Shown: positions 16,463 to 25,438, numbered from the stretch's first letter. The stretch: 64,000 nucleotides of DNA from Holdemanella hominis (GCF_014306155.1 NZ_JACRWH010000001.1:67741-131740), one strand, 5' to 3'. Made by a program: numbers and translations. The notes: a model not told the origin generated them from the letters alone.

Positions 16463-17647
16463 TTACTTTTCGCTGATAATAGCGATACCAGGTAATGTTT
16501 TACCTTCCATATATTCCAAACTAGCTCCACCACCAGTTGAAACGTGAGAGAATTTGTCTGCATATCCTAATTGTTTTGCAGCAGCAGCAGAGTCTCCACC
16601 ACCGATTACTGTAATAGCTTCTGGTAATTCAGAGATAGCTTTACATACTTCTTCAGTACCTTTAGCGAATTTAGGCATTTCGAATACACCCATAGGTCCA
16701 TTCCATACTACAGTTTTAGCACCAGCTAAAGTTTCTTTGAACAATTCAACAGATTTAGGACCAATATCTAATCCCATCCATCCATCAGGAATTTGTCCAG
16801 CATCAGCAACACTAGTGTTAGCTTCTTCACTGAATGCATCAGCGATTACATTATCTACAGGAAGAACTAATTTGTCTCCAGCTTTTTCTAAATATTCTTT
16901 TGCCAAATCCAATTTGTCATCTTCAACTAATGAAGTACCGATTGAACCACCAACAGCTTTAGAGAATGTATAAGCCATTCCACCACCGATGATAACTTTG
17001 TCAGCTTTTTTCAATAAGTTGTCAACAACATCGATCTTACTAGATACTTTAGATCCACCAATGATAGCTACAAATGGGTGAGCTGGTTCATCAACAGCTT
17101 TTCCTAACATTGTAACTTCTTTTTCAACTAAGAATCCTAATCCGTTTTCTTTAATGTTTGTAGGGATACCTACAGTAGAAGCGTGAGCACGGTGAACAGA
17201 TCCGAATGCATCTTCAACGAATACTTCACCTAAACTAGCCCAATATGCACCTAATTCAGGATCGTTTTTACTTTCGCCTTTTTCATAACGAGTATTTTGC
17301 ATTAATACGATTTCACCATCAGCTAATGCATTTACAGCGTTTTCTAATTCTTCACCACGAGTTACTGGGCAGAAAGTTACTTTTACATCTGGTAACAATT
17401 CTTGTAAACGCACGGCTACGCATTCCAAGTTGTTTTTAGCTTTGTCTTCTTCAGTCTTAACTTTTCCTAAGTGAGACATCAAAATAACTCTAGCTTTGTT
17501 TTCTACTAAATATTTAATTGTAGGTAAAGCCATTACGATACGGTTATCATCAGTGATAACACCATCTTTTCTTGGCACGTTAAAATCACAACGTACGATG
17601 ACCTTTTTTCCAGCTACATCAAGGTCTTTAACAGTTCTCTTTGTCAT
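16463..17647 (-). CDS. pgk: Phosphoglycerate kinase
   Basis: 394 residues, ATP-forming step of glycolysis. Motifs are VIVRCDFNVPRKDG, LMSHLGKVK, the C-terminal nucleotide-binding VVWNGPMGVFE, and GGGDSAAA followed by STGGGASLEYMEG. The start was set at the ATG after GGAGG, seven codons into the longer frame. Its promoter and a possible CcpA site lie upstream. gap, gpm and eno are not in the window. Confidence 0.97.
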   Translation of the reverse strand: MTKRTVKDLDVAGKKVIVRCDFNVPRKDGVITDDNRIVMALPTIKYLVENKARVILMSHLGKVKTEEDKAKNNLECVAVRLQELLPDVKVTFCPVTRGEELENAVNALADGEIVLMQNTRYEKGESKNDPELGAYWASLGEVFVEDAFGSVHRAHASTVGIPTNIKENGLGFLVEKEVTMLGKAVDEPAHPFVAIIGGSKVSSKIDVVDNLLKKADKVIIGGGMAYTFSKAVGGSIGTSLVEDDKLDLAKEYLEKAGDKLVLPVDNVIADAFSEEANTSVADAGQIPDGWMGLDIGPKSVELFKETLAGAKTVVWNGPMGVFEMPKFAKGTEEVCKAISELPEAITVIGGGDSAAAAKQLGYADKFSHVSTGGGASLEYMEGKTLPGIAIISEK

Positions 17648-17680
17648 GTATATTCCTCCTACTGTCATTTTTGCACATCC

Positions 17681-17689
17681 ATTATACCA
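17681..17689 (-). promoter_or_regulatory. Extended -10 promoter of pgk-tpiA
   Basis: TGGTATAAT on the minus strand, about 34 bases before the pgk start codon, matches the extended -10 consensus TGnTATAAT; no good -35 is seen. Confidence 0.7.
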
Positions 17690-17734
17690 CTACATAAATT
17701 GATTGACTAGTTTTTCACAAGTAAAATATTTCAC

Positions 17735-17748
17735 AAAAAGCGCTTACA
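17735..17748 (-). promoter_or_regulatory. Possible catabolite-responsive element (cre) upstream of pgk
   Basis: TGTAAGCGCTTTTT on the minus strand differs at one position from the usual cre consensus TGWAARCGYTWNCW. It lies about 46 bases upstream of the -10, a position compatible with CcpA activation. The regulator gene itself is not in the window. Confidence 0.4.
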
Positions 17749-17752
17749 TCAC

Positions 17753-18226
17753 TTACTTGTGGTAATTACGACCATTATTGATCATAAAACCACGATAAAT
17801 CTGTTCCAACATCAAGACACGGGTCATTAAATGCGTAAAAGTTAGATCCGATAATTTCCAACGATAATTCGCTCTAGAAACTAATTTTTCACTTGGTCCA
17901 AGACTTCCCGCAATCACAAAGACAATATTTGAATACTTCATTTGCCACATATCCAAATTTTTCGCAAACGACTCAGAATCAATCATCTTTCCATGAAGAT
18001 CAAGCAATACCACAAAATCTTGATCTGATAATTTTTCTAGAACACGATTTCCCTCTTTTTCTTTCACCAATAAGACTTCAGCTTCTCTAGAAACATGTTC
18101 ATTTGCTTCATCCTTGACTTCGATTTCGCTAAACTTACAAAATGCCGACAAACGCTTCATATATTCTTTCTCTAAAGACTGTAAAGCCTTATCTTTATTC
18201 TTACCAATCGCAATTAATTTAATCAC
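17753..18226 (-). CDS. rlmH: 23S rRNA (pseudouridine(1915)-N(3))-methyltransferase RlmH
   Basis: 157 residues, SPOUT enzyme methylating pseudouridine 1915 of 23S rRNA. Family motifs are MIKLIAIGK at the start, VVLLDLHGKMIDSESFA, FVIAGSLGPSEKL in the SAM knot, and the C-terminal LEQIYRGFMINNGRNYHK. The start codon is GTG (18224-18226) with GGAGGGG just before it; the SD lies in the end of the upstream ATPase gene, whose TGA overlaps the GTG. Confidence 0.96.
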   Translation of the reverse strand: MIKLIAIGKNKDKALQSLEKEYMKRLSAFCKFSEIEVKDEANEHVSREAEVLLVKEKEGNRVLEKLSDQDFVVLLDLHGKMIDSESFAKNLDMWQMKYSNIVFVIAGSLGPSEKLVSRANYRWKLSDLTFTHLMTRVLMLEQIYRGFMINNGRNYHK

Positions 18227-18933
18227 AATACCCCTCCATCATTATTCTCTTGAATATCTTTCACAAAATAATCATACCGATCCAAAAATAATTTCATTGT
18301 TTGATAGCTAGACGTAGATTTATAATCTACTTCTTCTACCTTATCTTCATCAAATGATAAGATTTGTGCATTGGGAAAACCCAATAATATAGGTGAATGT
18401 GTCGCAATGATAAATTGACAATTTTGTTTCACACATTCCTCAATCAAGTATAATAATGCCAATTGATTCTGACAAGATAAAGCCGCTTCCTGTTCATCCA
18501 AAAAGTAAAGTCCATTTTTATTCGTTTGTTTCATCAATACAGAAAAGAAACTTTGACCATGCGATTGATCATGATATCTTTCAGACAAAACACCACTATA
18601 CTCCATTTCTTTTGTCGCGACATTATAGAAGCTTTCTGCACGCAAGAAATACATCCAATCCGGTTTTCTAGAACGCCACAAACGCATATGTTCATGCAAT
18701 CTAGAATACGAATCATACGTAGAAAAATTATAGTTTCTTGTTCCACCTTCTGGATTCAATCCATTTTTAATTGCAAGAGCCTCTAATAAAGTGGATTTAC
18801 CACTTCCGTTTTCTCCACAAAAGAAAGTGACCGGCTTATTAAACATGAATTGATCAATACTTCGAATACTTTTAATATCGGCCACATAATCATCAATTTC
18901 ATCCCACAAGATGTCAAATCCATTTATAAACAT
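18223..18933 (-). CDS. AAA-family ATP-binding protein (ABC/SMC-like ATPase)
   Basis: 236 residues. Walker A CGENGSGKST at about 37-46, Walker B GLYFLDEQEAALS and an H-loop FIIATHSPILLGFP give a stand-alone SMC/ABC-type ATPase. It resembles small predicted ATPases (often annotated 'AAA family ATPase, YhaK/OLD-like') found near housekeeping genes. No nuclease or transmembrane partner is adjacent, so it is not clearly a defence gene. The first ATG after AGGTG was chosen rather than the upstream GTG. It overlaps rlmH and is probably co-transcribed with it. Confidence 0.7.
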   Translation of the reverse strand: MFINGFDILWDEIDDYVADIKSIRSIDQFMFNKPVTFFCGENGSGKSTLLEALAIKNGLNPEGGTRNYNFSTYDSYSRLHEHMRLWRSRKPDWMYFLRAESFYNVATKEMEYSGVLSERYHDQSHGQSFFSVLMKQTNKNGLYFLDEQEAALSCQNQLALLYLIEECVKQNCQFIIATHSPILLGFPNAQILSFDEDKVEEVDYKSTSSYQTMKLFLDRYDYFVKDIQENNDGGVL

Positions 18934-18944
18934 ATATATCACCT

Positions 18945-18973
18945 AAGAAAAATAGTACTCTATTCGAGTACTA
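18945..18973 (-). terminator. Terminator of the BceAB-type transporter operon
   Basis: TAGTACTC and GAGTACTA (18953-18960, 18966-18973) form a perfect 8-bp stem with a 5-base loop, followed on the minus strand by TTTTTCTT. Confidence 0.85.
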
Positions 18974-19048
18974 AATTCCATGATGATTTACATAATAAAT
19001 ATAGATACATAATCCAATCAAGATAAATCCCAATATCCAATTAAGCAT
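18971..19048 (-). CDS. Candidate 25-residue membrane microprotein
   Basis: A 25-codon frame (MLNWILGFILIGLCIYIYY, then VNHHGI) begins inside the last eight bases of the BceB-type permease gene (ATGCTTAA) and ends at the first base of the terminator hairpin. It would be a single membrane helix with a short polar tail. It fills the otherwise empty gap between permease and terminator, and the start/stop overlap suggests coupled translation. There is no strong SD, so it could be a chance frame. Confidence 0.4.
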   Translation of the reverse strand: MLNWILGFILIGLCIYIYYVNHHGI

Positions 19049-21008
19049 TTCTTTTTACAATTCCATAATAGACTTTTGAAGTTAATACATAAATCACAAT
19101 GTAGACTAGGGCAAAAGCCACAAAACACATAGATGTTGTTCGAACATAAAGCCATGAATCGCTCACAAACAACAAATGAAGTAACTTTTCAATCATTGGA
19201 TACGCAAAACAAACATGAAGTCCTGCAACAAGTAATGGCATAAAGAATACCGTCAGTACTTGCGAATGAATAGCCTTCTTTACATCACTTTGTTCTAGAC
19301 CTACTTTTTGCATAATTTCAAAACGATCCTTATCTTCATAGCCTTCAGTAATCTGTTTGTAGTACATAATCAGAATGGTTGCCATGATAAATAAGAAGCT
19401 TAAGAAGATTCCAATAAATAAGATGCCTGCATATAATTCAATCAAAACTTGTTTCTGATCCGATTTATTTGTCCAAATAAAATTATTTATATTTCCATTT
19501 TGAGTTAATTTTTCAATAACCCTACGATCATTCGCATCACAATCAAATGAATAACTAGCATATATTGTACTCGCGTCGTCGCCATACACATTTGTCTGAT
19601 CTTCTTGCATCGTTTCTAAAGTCTTTTCTGAATCCACAATAATATAATAATGCTCTGTCACATTGGGATTTCTTTCATCCATCTTCAAGTGGTCCAATTG
19701 TTTCTTCACAACATATTCTTTTCCAAATAAAGATAAAGTTTTCTCTTTAGCCTTTTCTACATTGGAATACACATAGATTTCATTTGGCTTTAAAGAACCC
19801 TTAATATTTTCATAATCTTGAATATCTTTTAATGGAAGACAATAAAATTCTTGAATTTCATTTACGGCATTAATTCCCTCATCACGATAATCTGTAATCA
19901 AAGTGCCATTCTTTAAATATCCTGCATAACCCAACTCTTTATACGCAAGAAGATTCTTTGGAACAATGCCCATACGAATCAATTCTTCACTCATTTCATC
20001 AAAATCAATATTGGCAGCTTCCCCATATCCTGTTCCAATAAAATCTCTTGGATATTGTGAATCCACAACACGATCAATACTTGACCACATGCTAAGGGTT
20101 GACGACAACATGACTAAAACCATTGTTGAAAGAATACAAATATTCGCAAGTCCTACGGCATTTTGTTTCATACGATACATCATGCCAGAAATACTAATAA
20201 AGTGATTCGTCTTATAATAGTAATTCTTGTTTTTCTTCATTAATTTTAAGAAAGTGACCGAAATCGATGTAAATAATAAATACGTTCCAATAATGACAAG
20301 TACTACAGCCACAAAAAAGACGTAGAGTGCGCTTAAAGGATTTTTAGTAGTAATTGATAAATAGTATCCAATACCTAGACAAAGAATACCAATAATGGAA
20401 AGAAACCATTTGGCCTTAGGCTCTTTTTCACCCATATGATCGGAATGAAGCAATTCAATCGGACTTGAAATATGAATACGAATCATAGAATAGAAATAGA
20501 TCAATACATAAATCAATCCAATCACAAGAACACATTGTCTCATACCTATAAAAGAAAAGTAGAAGCCGAGTATAATATCTGCACCAATCATTTTTGCGAT
20601 AACCAAAAACATCGCTTTATCCAGTAAAACACCTAATCCAATTCCTAAAATTAATGAAACAAGTAGAGTTATTAATGTTTCATAAAACAAAACTCGAGCT
20701 AAGTGTTTCTTTTCCATTCCCAATATAGAGAATAATGCGAATTCTTTTTGTCTTCTTTTAATCAAGAAACTATGTGTATAGAACAAGAAAATAAACGCAA
20801 AGATTTCAATAATCACAGTGCCAAAACCTAATAACTGATTTATAGATGACCCTCCTACAATTTCATTTAAATGTGGATTATTTGCCAAAGAAACAACCAT
20901 ATACAACATCATTGTCGTTAAGACACTCGTTAATATATAAGGAATGATGGTACGCGCATTCTTCTTCAAATTATCTACAGCTAAATTTAAATAGAAAGCT
21001 CTACTCAT
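19041..21008 (-). CDS. BceB-type ABC transporter permease (FtsX-like)
   Basis: 655 residues. There are ten predicted membrane helices in the BceB order (about one, then three, then two, then the large outer domain at about 310-505, then the last helices), with two FtsX-like regions. The roughly 200-residue extracellular domain between helices 7 and 8 is the hallmark of peptide-antibiotic sensing/removal permeases. The ATG overlaps the ATPase stop codon (ATGA). It works with the ATPase at 21001 and the two-component system at 21860-23514. The actual antibiotic (bacitracin, nisin, other) cannot be told. Confidence 0.85.
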   Translation of the reverse strand: MSRAFYLNLAVDNLKKNARTIIPYILTSVLTTMMLYMVVSLANNPHLNEIVGGSSINQLLGFGTVIIEIFAFIFLFYTHSFLIKRRQKEFALFSILGMEKKHLARVLFYETLITLLVSLILGIGLGVLLDKAMFLVIAKMIGADIILGFYFSFIGMRQCVLVIGLIYVLIYFYSMIRIHISSPIELLHSDHMGEKEPKAKWFLSIIGILCLGIGYYLSITTKNPLSALYVFFVAVVLVIIGTYLLFTSISVTFLKLMKKNKNYYYKTNHFISISGMMYRMKQNAVGLANICILSTMVLVMLSSTLSMWSSIDRVVDSQYPRDFIGTGYGEAANIDFDEMSEELIRMGIVPKNLLAYKELGYAGYLKNGTLITDYRDEGINAVNEIQEFYCLPLKDIQDYENIKGSLKPNEIYVYSNVEKAKEKTLSLFGKEYVVKKQLDHLKMDERNPNVTEHYYIIVDSEKTLETMQEDQTNVYGDDASTIYASYSFDCDANDRRVIEKLTQNGNINNFIWTNKSDQKQVLIELYAGILFIGIFLSFLFIMATILIMYYKQITEGYEDKDRFEIMQKVGLEQSDVKKAIHSQVLTVFFMPLLVAGLHVCFAYPMIEKLLHLLFVSDSWLYVRTTSMCFVAFALVYIVIYVLTSKVYYGIVKRNA

Positions 21009-21768
21009 GATGCACACCACCTGTAGCTAATAATGTCAACGTATCACTAATACATTGGTACATCTGATCTAAATTCTTGTTTCCCTTATAAATTTCATGG
21101 AAAATTTTTCCATCCTTAATAAACAGAACGCGAGAAGCGTGACTTGCTGCCTTTGTCGAATGAGTAACCATTACGATTGTTTGTTGATTCGCATTGATTG
21201 TTCCAAATAAATGTAAAAGTTCCTCTGTACTCTTTGAATCCAAAGCTCCCGTTGGCTCATCGGCCAAAATTAGATCTGGATTTGTGATGATAGCACGAGC
21301 TACAGCTACACGCTGCTTTTGTCCACCACTAATTTCATATGGAAACTTATCTAAAATACCCTCAATCCCTAATTGTTTTGCGATAGGATCCAATCTTTTT
21401 TTCATTTCTGGATATTTTTTCTTACTTAAAACCAAAGGCAAGAAAATATTATCGCGATTATTAAAATTATCTAATAAGTTAAAATCTTGGAATACAAAGC
21501 CCAAGTGTTCTCTTCGAAAGTTCGCAATTTCCTTTTCTGAAATATGCGTAATATCCTTACCATGTAATAAGACTTGTCCACTTGTTGGTTTATCTAAAGC
21601 TGCCAAGATATTTAATAGTGTTGTCTTACCAGATCCAGACTCACCCATAATAGCGACATATTCGCCTTTATTCACACTAAAGTTTACGTTGGCCAATGCC
21701 TGTACTTGATTCTGTGTAAATCTTGTTGTATATACTTTTTTTAAATTTTTTACTTCCAATAATGCCAT
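21001..21768 (-). CDS. BceA-type ABC transporter ATP-binding protein
   Basis: 255 residues: Walker A GESGSGKTT, Q-loop FVFQDFNLLD, signature SGGQKQRVA, Walker B LILADEPTGALDS, H-loop MVTHS. The FVFQDFNLLD segment and overall length match the MacB/BceA group. GGAGG precedes the chosen ATG. A perfect inverted repeat at 21843-21858, likely bound by the neighbouring response regulator, lies 75 bases upstream. It energises the permease encoded next. Confidence 0.92.
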   Translation of the reverse strand: MALLEVKNLKKVYTTRFTQNQVQALANVNFSVNKGEYVAIMGESGSGKTTLLNILAALDKPTSGQVLLHGKDITHISEKEIANFRREHLGFVFQDFNLLDNFNNRDNIFLPLVLSKKKYPEMKKRLDPIAKQLGIEGILDKFPYEISGGQKQRVAVARAIITNPDLILADEPTGALDSKSTEELLHLFGTINANQQTIVMVTHSTKAASHASRVLFIKDGKIFHEIYKGNKNLDQMYQCISDTLTLLATGGVHHE

Positions 21769-21842
21769 ATTCATTACCTCCATGTACACCAAAATTCTAC
21801 AAAGAATTCAAGAATGCAGCCATCGATTCAGCTAACACTATT

Positions 21843-21858
21843 CTTACAAGATTGTAAG
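21843..21858. promoter_or_regulatory. BceR-type operator upstream of the ABC transporter genes
   Basis: CTTACAAGATTGTAAG, a perfect palindrome with 7-bp arms, fits the TNACA-N4-TGTAA consensus described for BceR-like regulators. It is immediately downstream of the sensor kinase stop codon and upstream of the ATPase gene. Confidence 0.7.
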
Positions 21859-21859
21859 A

Positions 21860-22849
21860 TTACTCAATTCTTCCTTCAAAATGCGTAAGGTCTAATATCA
21901 CTCGAGTGCCCTTACCTACATTAGATTCAATCGTTATTTTATGATTCAGCATATCTAAAATATTTTTACATAAATATAGACCTAAACCACTTGCCGTTTT
22001 ATCACTACGTCCATTCATACCTGTATATCCTTTTTCAAACACACGACTTAGATCACTTGCACTAATACCAATACCCGTATCTTCAATAACTAAAACATGT
22101 TTAGACTTCATATATATAGATATCAAACCATTTTCATTGGTATATTTAAGACTATTCGAAAGAATTTGTTCCAACACAAACACAAGCCACTTTTCATCAC
22201 TCAAAATAACATCCCCGGTTTCTTTAAAACTCAACTGAATGTGTTTACGAATAAATTCTGTAGAAAAGCGACGAATCGATTGTCGAATCAAATCATCCAA
22301 CTCCAATTCTTTAAATAAGAAATCAGTATGCGTACTATGTAAGCGTAAATAGGCTAAAACCATATCTGTATATTGATCCATACGTAAGAGTTGTAACTTA
22401 ATTTCACTACGACTCAATTCCTCATCTTCAAGTAGTAATTTCATAGCGGCAATGGGAAGCTTAGCCTGATGTACCCACATCGTAAAATAATCTTCTAGAT
22501 CATGCATTTTGTTTTCTGAAGAAATAACATACTCATCATGATTGTCTTTCATAGCCACTAAGATTTTATGATAATCTTCTCCCATCAATGAAAAATCTTG
22601 AAGATCACAAGACAAAGAAACATTACTATTGGATTGAAGTGTTACTAAGGTTTGGTGTTTCTTATAATATTTGTAGTAATCCCAAAAGAAACAAACCACC
22701 AACAATACACATAAAATCATAAAGGCATATGTAAAAGCTTCAAGTTCTAAATTATAGAGTTTAAATACAACATAACATGTAAAAAGACTAAAAGTATATA
22801 TAACTATAAACAAACGTCGATCTTTTAAATAATGACTAAACAACTTCAT
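21860..22849 (-). CDS. BceS-type intramembrane-sensing histidine kinase
   Basis: 329 residues. Two membrane helices (about 13-32 and 38-57) are separated by only a few residues, so there is no real sensor domain: the pattern of kinases that sense through a BceAB transporter. The phospho-acceptor His is in WVHQAKLPIAAMK, followed by N-box LSNSLKYT, G1 VIEDTGIGI and G2 GLGLYL. The ATG overlaps the response regulator stop (ATGA). Confidence 0.9.
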   Translation of the reverse strand: MKLFSHYLKDRRLFIVIYTFSLFTCYVVFKLYNLELEAFTYAFMILCVLLVVCFFWDYYKYYKKHQTLVTLQSNSNVSLSCDLQDFSLMGEDYHKILVAMKDNHDEYVISSENKMHDLEDYFTMWVHQAKLPIAAMKLLLEDEELSRSEIKLQLLRMDQYTDMVLAYLRLHSTHTDFLFKELELDDLIRQSIRRFSTEFIRKHIQLSFKETGDVILSDEKWLVFVLEQILSNSLKYTNENGLISIYMKSKHVLVIEDTGIGISASDLSRVFEKGYTGMNGRSDKTASGLGLYLCKNILDMLNHKITIESNVGKGTRVILDLTHFEGRIE

Positions 22850-23514
22850 ATCTTATATCCCAATCCTTTTTTTGTTTGAATAAAATCCACAATGCCAATA
22901 CTCTCTAACTTTTTACGCAAACGATTCACATTCACACTTAGTGCATTTTCATCCACATAAAAGTCCGTCTTCCACAAATATTCCATTAAACTATCTCGAG
23001 ATACAATCGTCCCCTTCTTTTCCATAAGTAAACGTAGGATCTTAGCCTCATTCTTACTCAGTTCAATTTGAGAAGATTGAAAACATACCGTATTATCATC
23101 TAAATTAAAGCGTACACCTTGATATTCAAGGATATTATGATTAGATACAAAGTCATAACTACGTCTTAATATTGCCGTAATTTTAGCAGCTAGAACATTT
23201 AAATCAAACGGTTTACATACAAAATCATCCGCACCCTTAGAGATAGCCATCACAATACTCATATTGTCTGTAGCACTTGAAATAAAGATAATTGGAACTT
23301 TGGATCCTTCACGAATCTTTTCCGTCCACAAATATCCATTCAAATAAGGCAGTGTTATATCCATTAATACTAAGTCTGGATTGAAAGATTGAAATACATC
23401 CATCACATTATAAAAATCAACAACTCGATTAACATCATAGTTCCAAGATTTAAGAAACGATTCTAACTTTTTTGAGATGAGTTCATCATCTTCTACAATC
23501 ATTATTTTATACAT
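22846..23514 (-). CDS. BceR-type response regulator (OmpR/PhoB family)
   Basis: 222 residues: receiver domain with MIVEDDE, phospho-acceptor Asp in LVLMDITLPYLNG, the conserved Lys in VCKPF, then a winged-helix DNA-binding domain (SKNEAKILRLLMEK, VNRLRKKLE). The start was set nine codons inside the longer frame at the ATG after GGTGAG. The two TNACA-N4-TGTAA sites at 23559 and 21844 are its probable targets, implying autoregulation plus control of the transporter. Confidence 0.92.
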   Translation of the reverse strand: MYKIMIVEDDELISKKLESFLKSWNYDVNRVVDFYNVMDVFQSFNPDLVLMDITLPYLNGYLWTEKIREGSKVPIIFISSATDNMSIVMAISKGADDFVCKPFDLNVLAAKITAILRRSYDFVSNHNILEYQGVRFNLDDNTVCFQSSQIELSKNEAKILRLLMEKKGTIVSRDSLMEYLWKTDFYVDENALSVNVNRLRKKLESIGIVDFIQTKKGLGYKI

Positions 23515-23529
23515 AGTCTCACCCACTTT

Positions 23530-23572
23530 ATTATACTGCATAAACTAATAAATCTTTCTAACAATGCTGTAA
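23530..23572 (-). promoter_or_regulatory. Promoter and BceR-type operator of the two-component system
   Basis: A second match to TNACA-N4-TGTAA (TAACA-ATGC-TGTAA, 23559-23572) lies 23 bases upstream of a consensus TATAAT (23535-23530, minus strand) in front of the response regulator gene. No -35 is seen, as is common for activated promoters. Confidence 0.6.
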
Positions 23573-23596
23573 GATAAAACAAAGAGGAAGCGATAG

Positions 23597-24280
23597 TATG
23601 ATCTATCTTCAAATGTGAATTCTCATTCTAGAAATCGGATTATGTTATTTAATTAACAACGTATTAAAGGATACATTAAACAAAAAATACGATACGCCAT
23701 TTGTATCGCATTACTATTAAATTGTTGAAATATGCGTACATATAAAGCTATGTGAGCTATACATAATTTGTATTATTAATCGTATTCAAGAAAAGAAAAC
23801 CAATATTCTGCATAATAGTATCAGCTACCATATCCACATCCATCGTTACTTTTGGCTCTGTGAATATGTATACCATCCATAAAACCACCTACAACATCAC
23901 AACCACAAAAGAAATCACAAACACCAAATTTCTATCTACTTGGCAAAGACTTCGTAGATGAATACACATACAAATATGATATGGAAATCCTATTTAAGAA
24001 ACTCAGAAGACTTACTAAAGTAGCCCCCCTATTTATTTTGTATATGGCAATCATAAAAGCAAGACAAAATTCACAAGAAATAAACTCAATCACAAAATCA
24101 CTAAAAACAATATTATCATTCTAAATGATCAAGAAGTACATTTAAACAACATAACTCTAATCGGCAGAAAAGACTACACAAACAAAAATCATTAGCTCAG
24201 GCCTTGTTGGTTGGGGTTTTACAATGAGAACAGAGGGTATATGTGAGTATGCGGTAGTCAATGTCACACAAGAGAAATAA
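23597..24280 (+). pseudogene. Decayed metallophosphoesterase gene
   Basis: Scattered plus-strand frames give pieces of a membrane-anchored calcineurin-like phosphoesterase: an N-terminal hydrophobic stretch (ILILEIGLCYLINNVL), NNITLIGRKDYTNKNH as in the family's 'L(I)GR(D/K)D' segment, and a C-terminus SGLVGWGFTMRTEGICEYAV ending VVNVTQEK and stop at 24278-24280. Stops interrupt every frame, and about 110 residues holding the metal-binding GHTHGGQ region seem deleted between NKNH and SGLVG. The remnant stops one base before the degenerate last CRISPR repeat. Confidence 0.6.
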
Positions 24281-25438
24281 ACGATATTCTAGCAAAAATC
24301 TTTATGGTAACAAAACTCTTTCCATATTGCATGACACCTTCAGTTGGTTCTGTTCTAGCAAAAATTCATATGGTAACAAAACAATCTTCATGACTTTAAC
24401 TTTCTCTCCTTTGTTCTGTTCTAGCAAAAATTCATATGGTAACAAAACTTCGTCCACTGTTTGACCGGATTCGTTTTTGTTCTGTTCTAGCAAAAATTCA
24501 TATGGTAACAAAACAATAAGCAATCGTGTACTTCGGCATCTGAAGTTCTGTTCTAGCAAAAATTCATATGGTAACAAAACGTTCAAAATATCAATCAATG
24601 TTTTGTCTTGGTTCTGTTCTAGCAAAAATTCATATGGTAACAAAACGTGCAGATGATGTATCCGTTCCTGCTATCAGTTCTGTTCTAGCAAAAATTCATA
24701 TGGTAACAAAACTCAAGTAACGGAGCTATTCAAAGAAATCAAGTTCTGTTCTAGCAAAAATTCATATGGTAACAAAACTAGACAAGACAGACTTTGCAAA
24801 GAGGTTATGTTCTGTTCTAGCAAAAATTCATATGGTAACAAAACTCAAGTTACTGAGCTATTCAAAGAAATTAAGTTCTGTTCTAGCAAAAATTCATATG
24901 GTAACAAAACTGATTTAGGCACTCAAACCATGAAATCAATGTTCTGTTCTAGCAAAAATTCATATGGTAACAAAACTGCCATTAAATAATTGTTTACCGT
25001 GCTTGTGTTCTGTTCTAGCAAAAATTCATATGGTAACAAAACATCCTTTCAATTTGTTTTTTGGCTTGTGTAGTTCTGTTCTAGCAAAAATTCATATGGT
25101 AACAAAACGCGCAGATTCGGGATATACCACAAACGCCCGTTCTGTTCTAGCAAAAATTCATATGGTAACAAAACTAGGTTTAACTGTCATATTTTTCTCC
25201 TTTCGTTCTGTTCTAGCAAAAATTCATATGGTAACAAAACCCGCATCCGTAGGCACTTCCCCACCACTTAGTTCTGTTCTAGCAAAAATTCATATGGTAA
25301 CAAAACCTAATTTGAAGCTTGTATTAGCATATTCTAGTTCTGTTCTAGCAAAAATTCATATGGTAACAAAACTCATAAGTATATATTCTCCTTTCAATAT
25401 TGGTTCTGTTCTAGCAAAAATTCATATGGTAACAAAAC
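24281..25438 (-). CRISPR. Type II-A CRISPR array, 18 repeats and 17 spacers
   Basis: Eighteen 36-bp repeats at an exact 66-bp period (first base 24281, 24347 ... 25403) enclose seventeen 30-bp spacers. In crRNA orientation (minus strand) the repeat starts GTTTTGTTACCATATG and ends CTAGAACAGAAC. Orientation is set by the tracrRNA anti-repeat, by the leader-type end TTTTTGAG at 25446-25439 next to csn2, and by the degenerate repeat at the far end (24281-24316). Two spacers (24713-24742 and 24845-24874) differ at only three positions. Confidence 0.98.

Noticed and set aside
18223..18933. The ATPase as part of a phage-defence system (OLD/Gabija-like)
   Set aside because: No nuclease domain or partner gene adjoins it; it is translationally coupled to rlmH.
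24845..24874. Spacer shares 13 bases (TGAATAGCTCAGT) with the tRNA-Asn genes at 34502 and 34708, suggesting self-targeting
   Set aside because: The match is the near-universal D-arm motif, only 13 of 30 bases, and a 13-mer match somewhere in 64 kb is expected by chance. The near-duplicate spacer lacks it, and the differences fit a protein-coding target.
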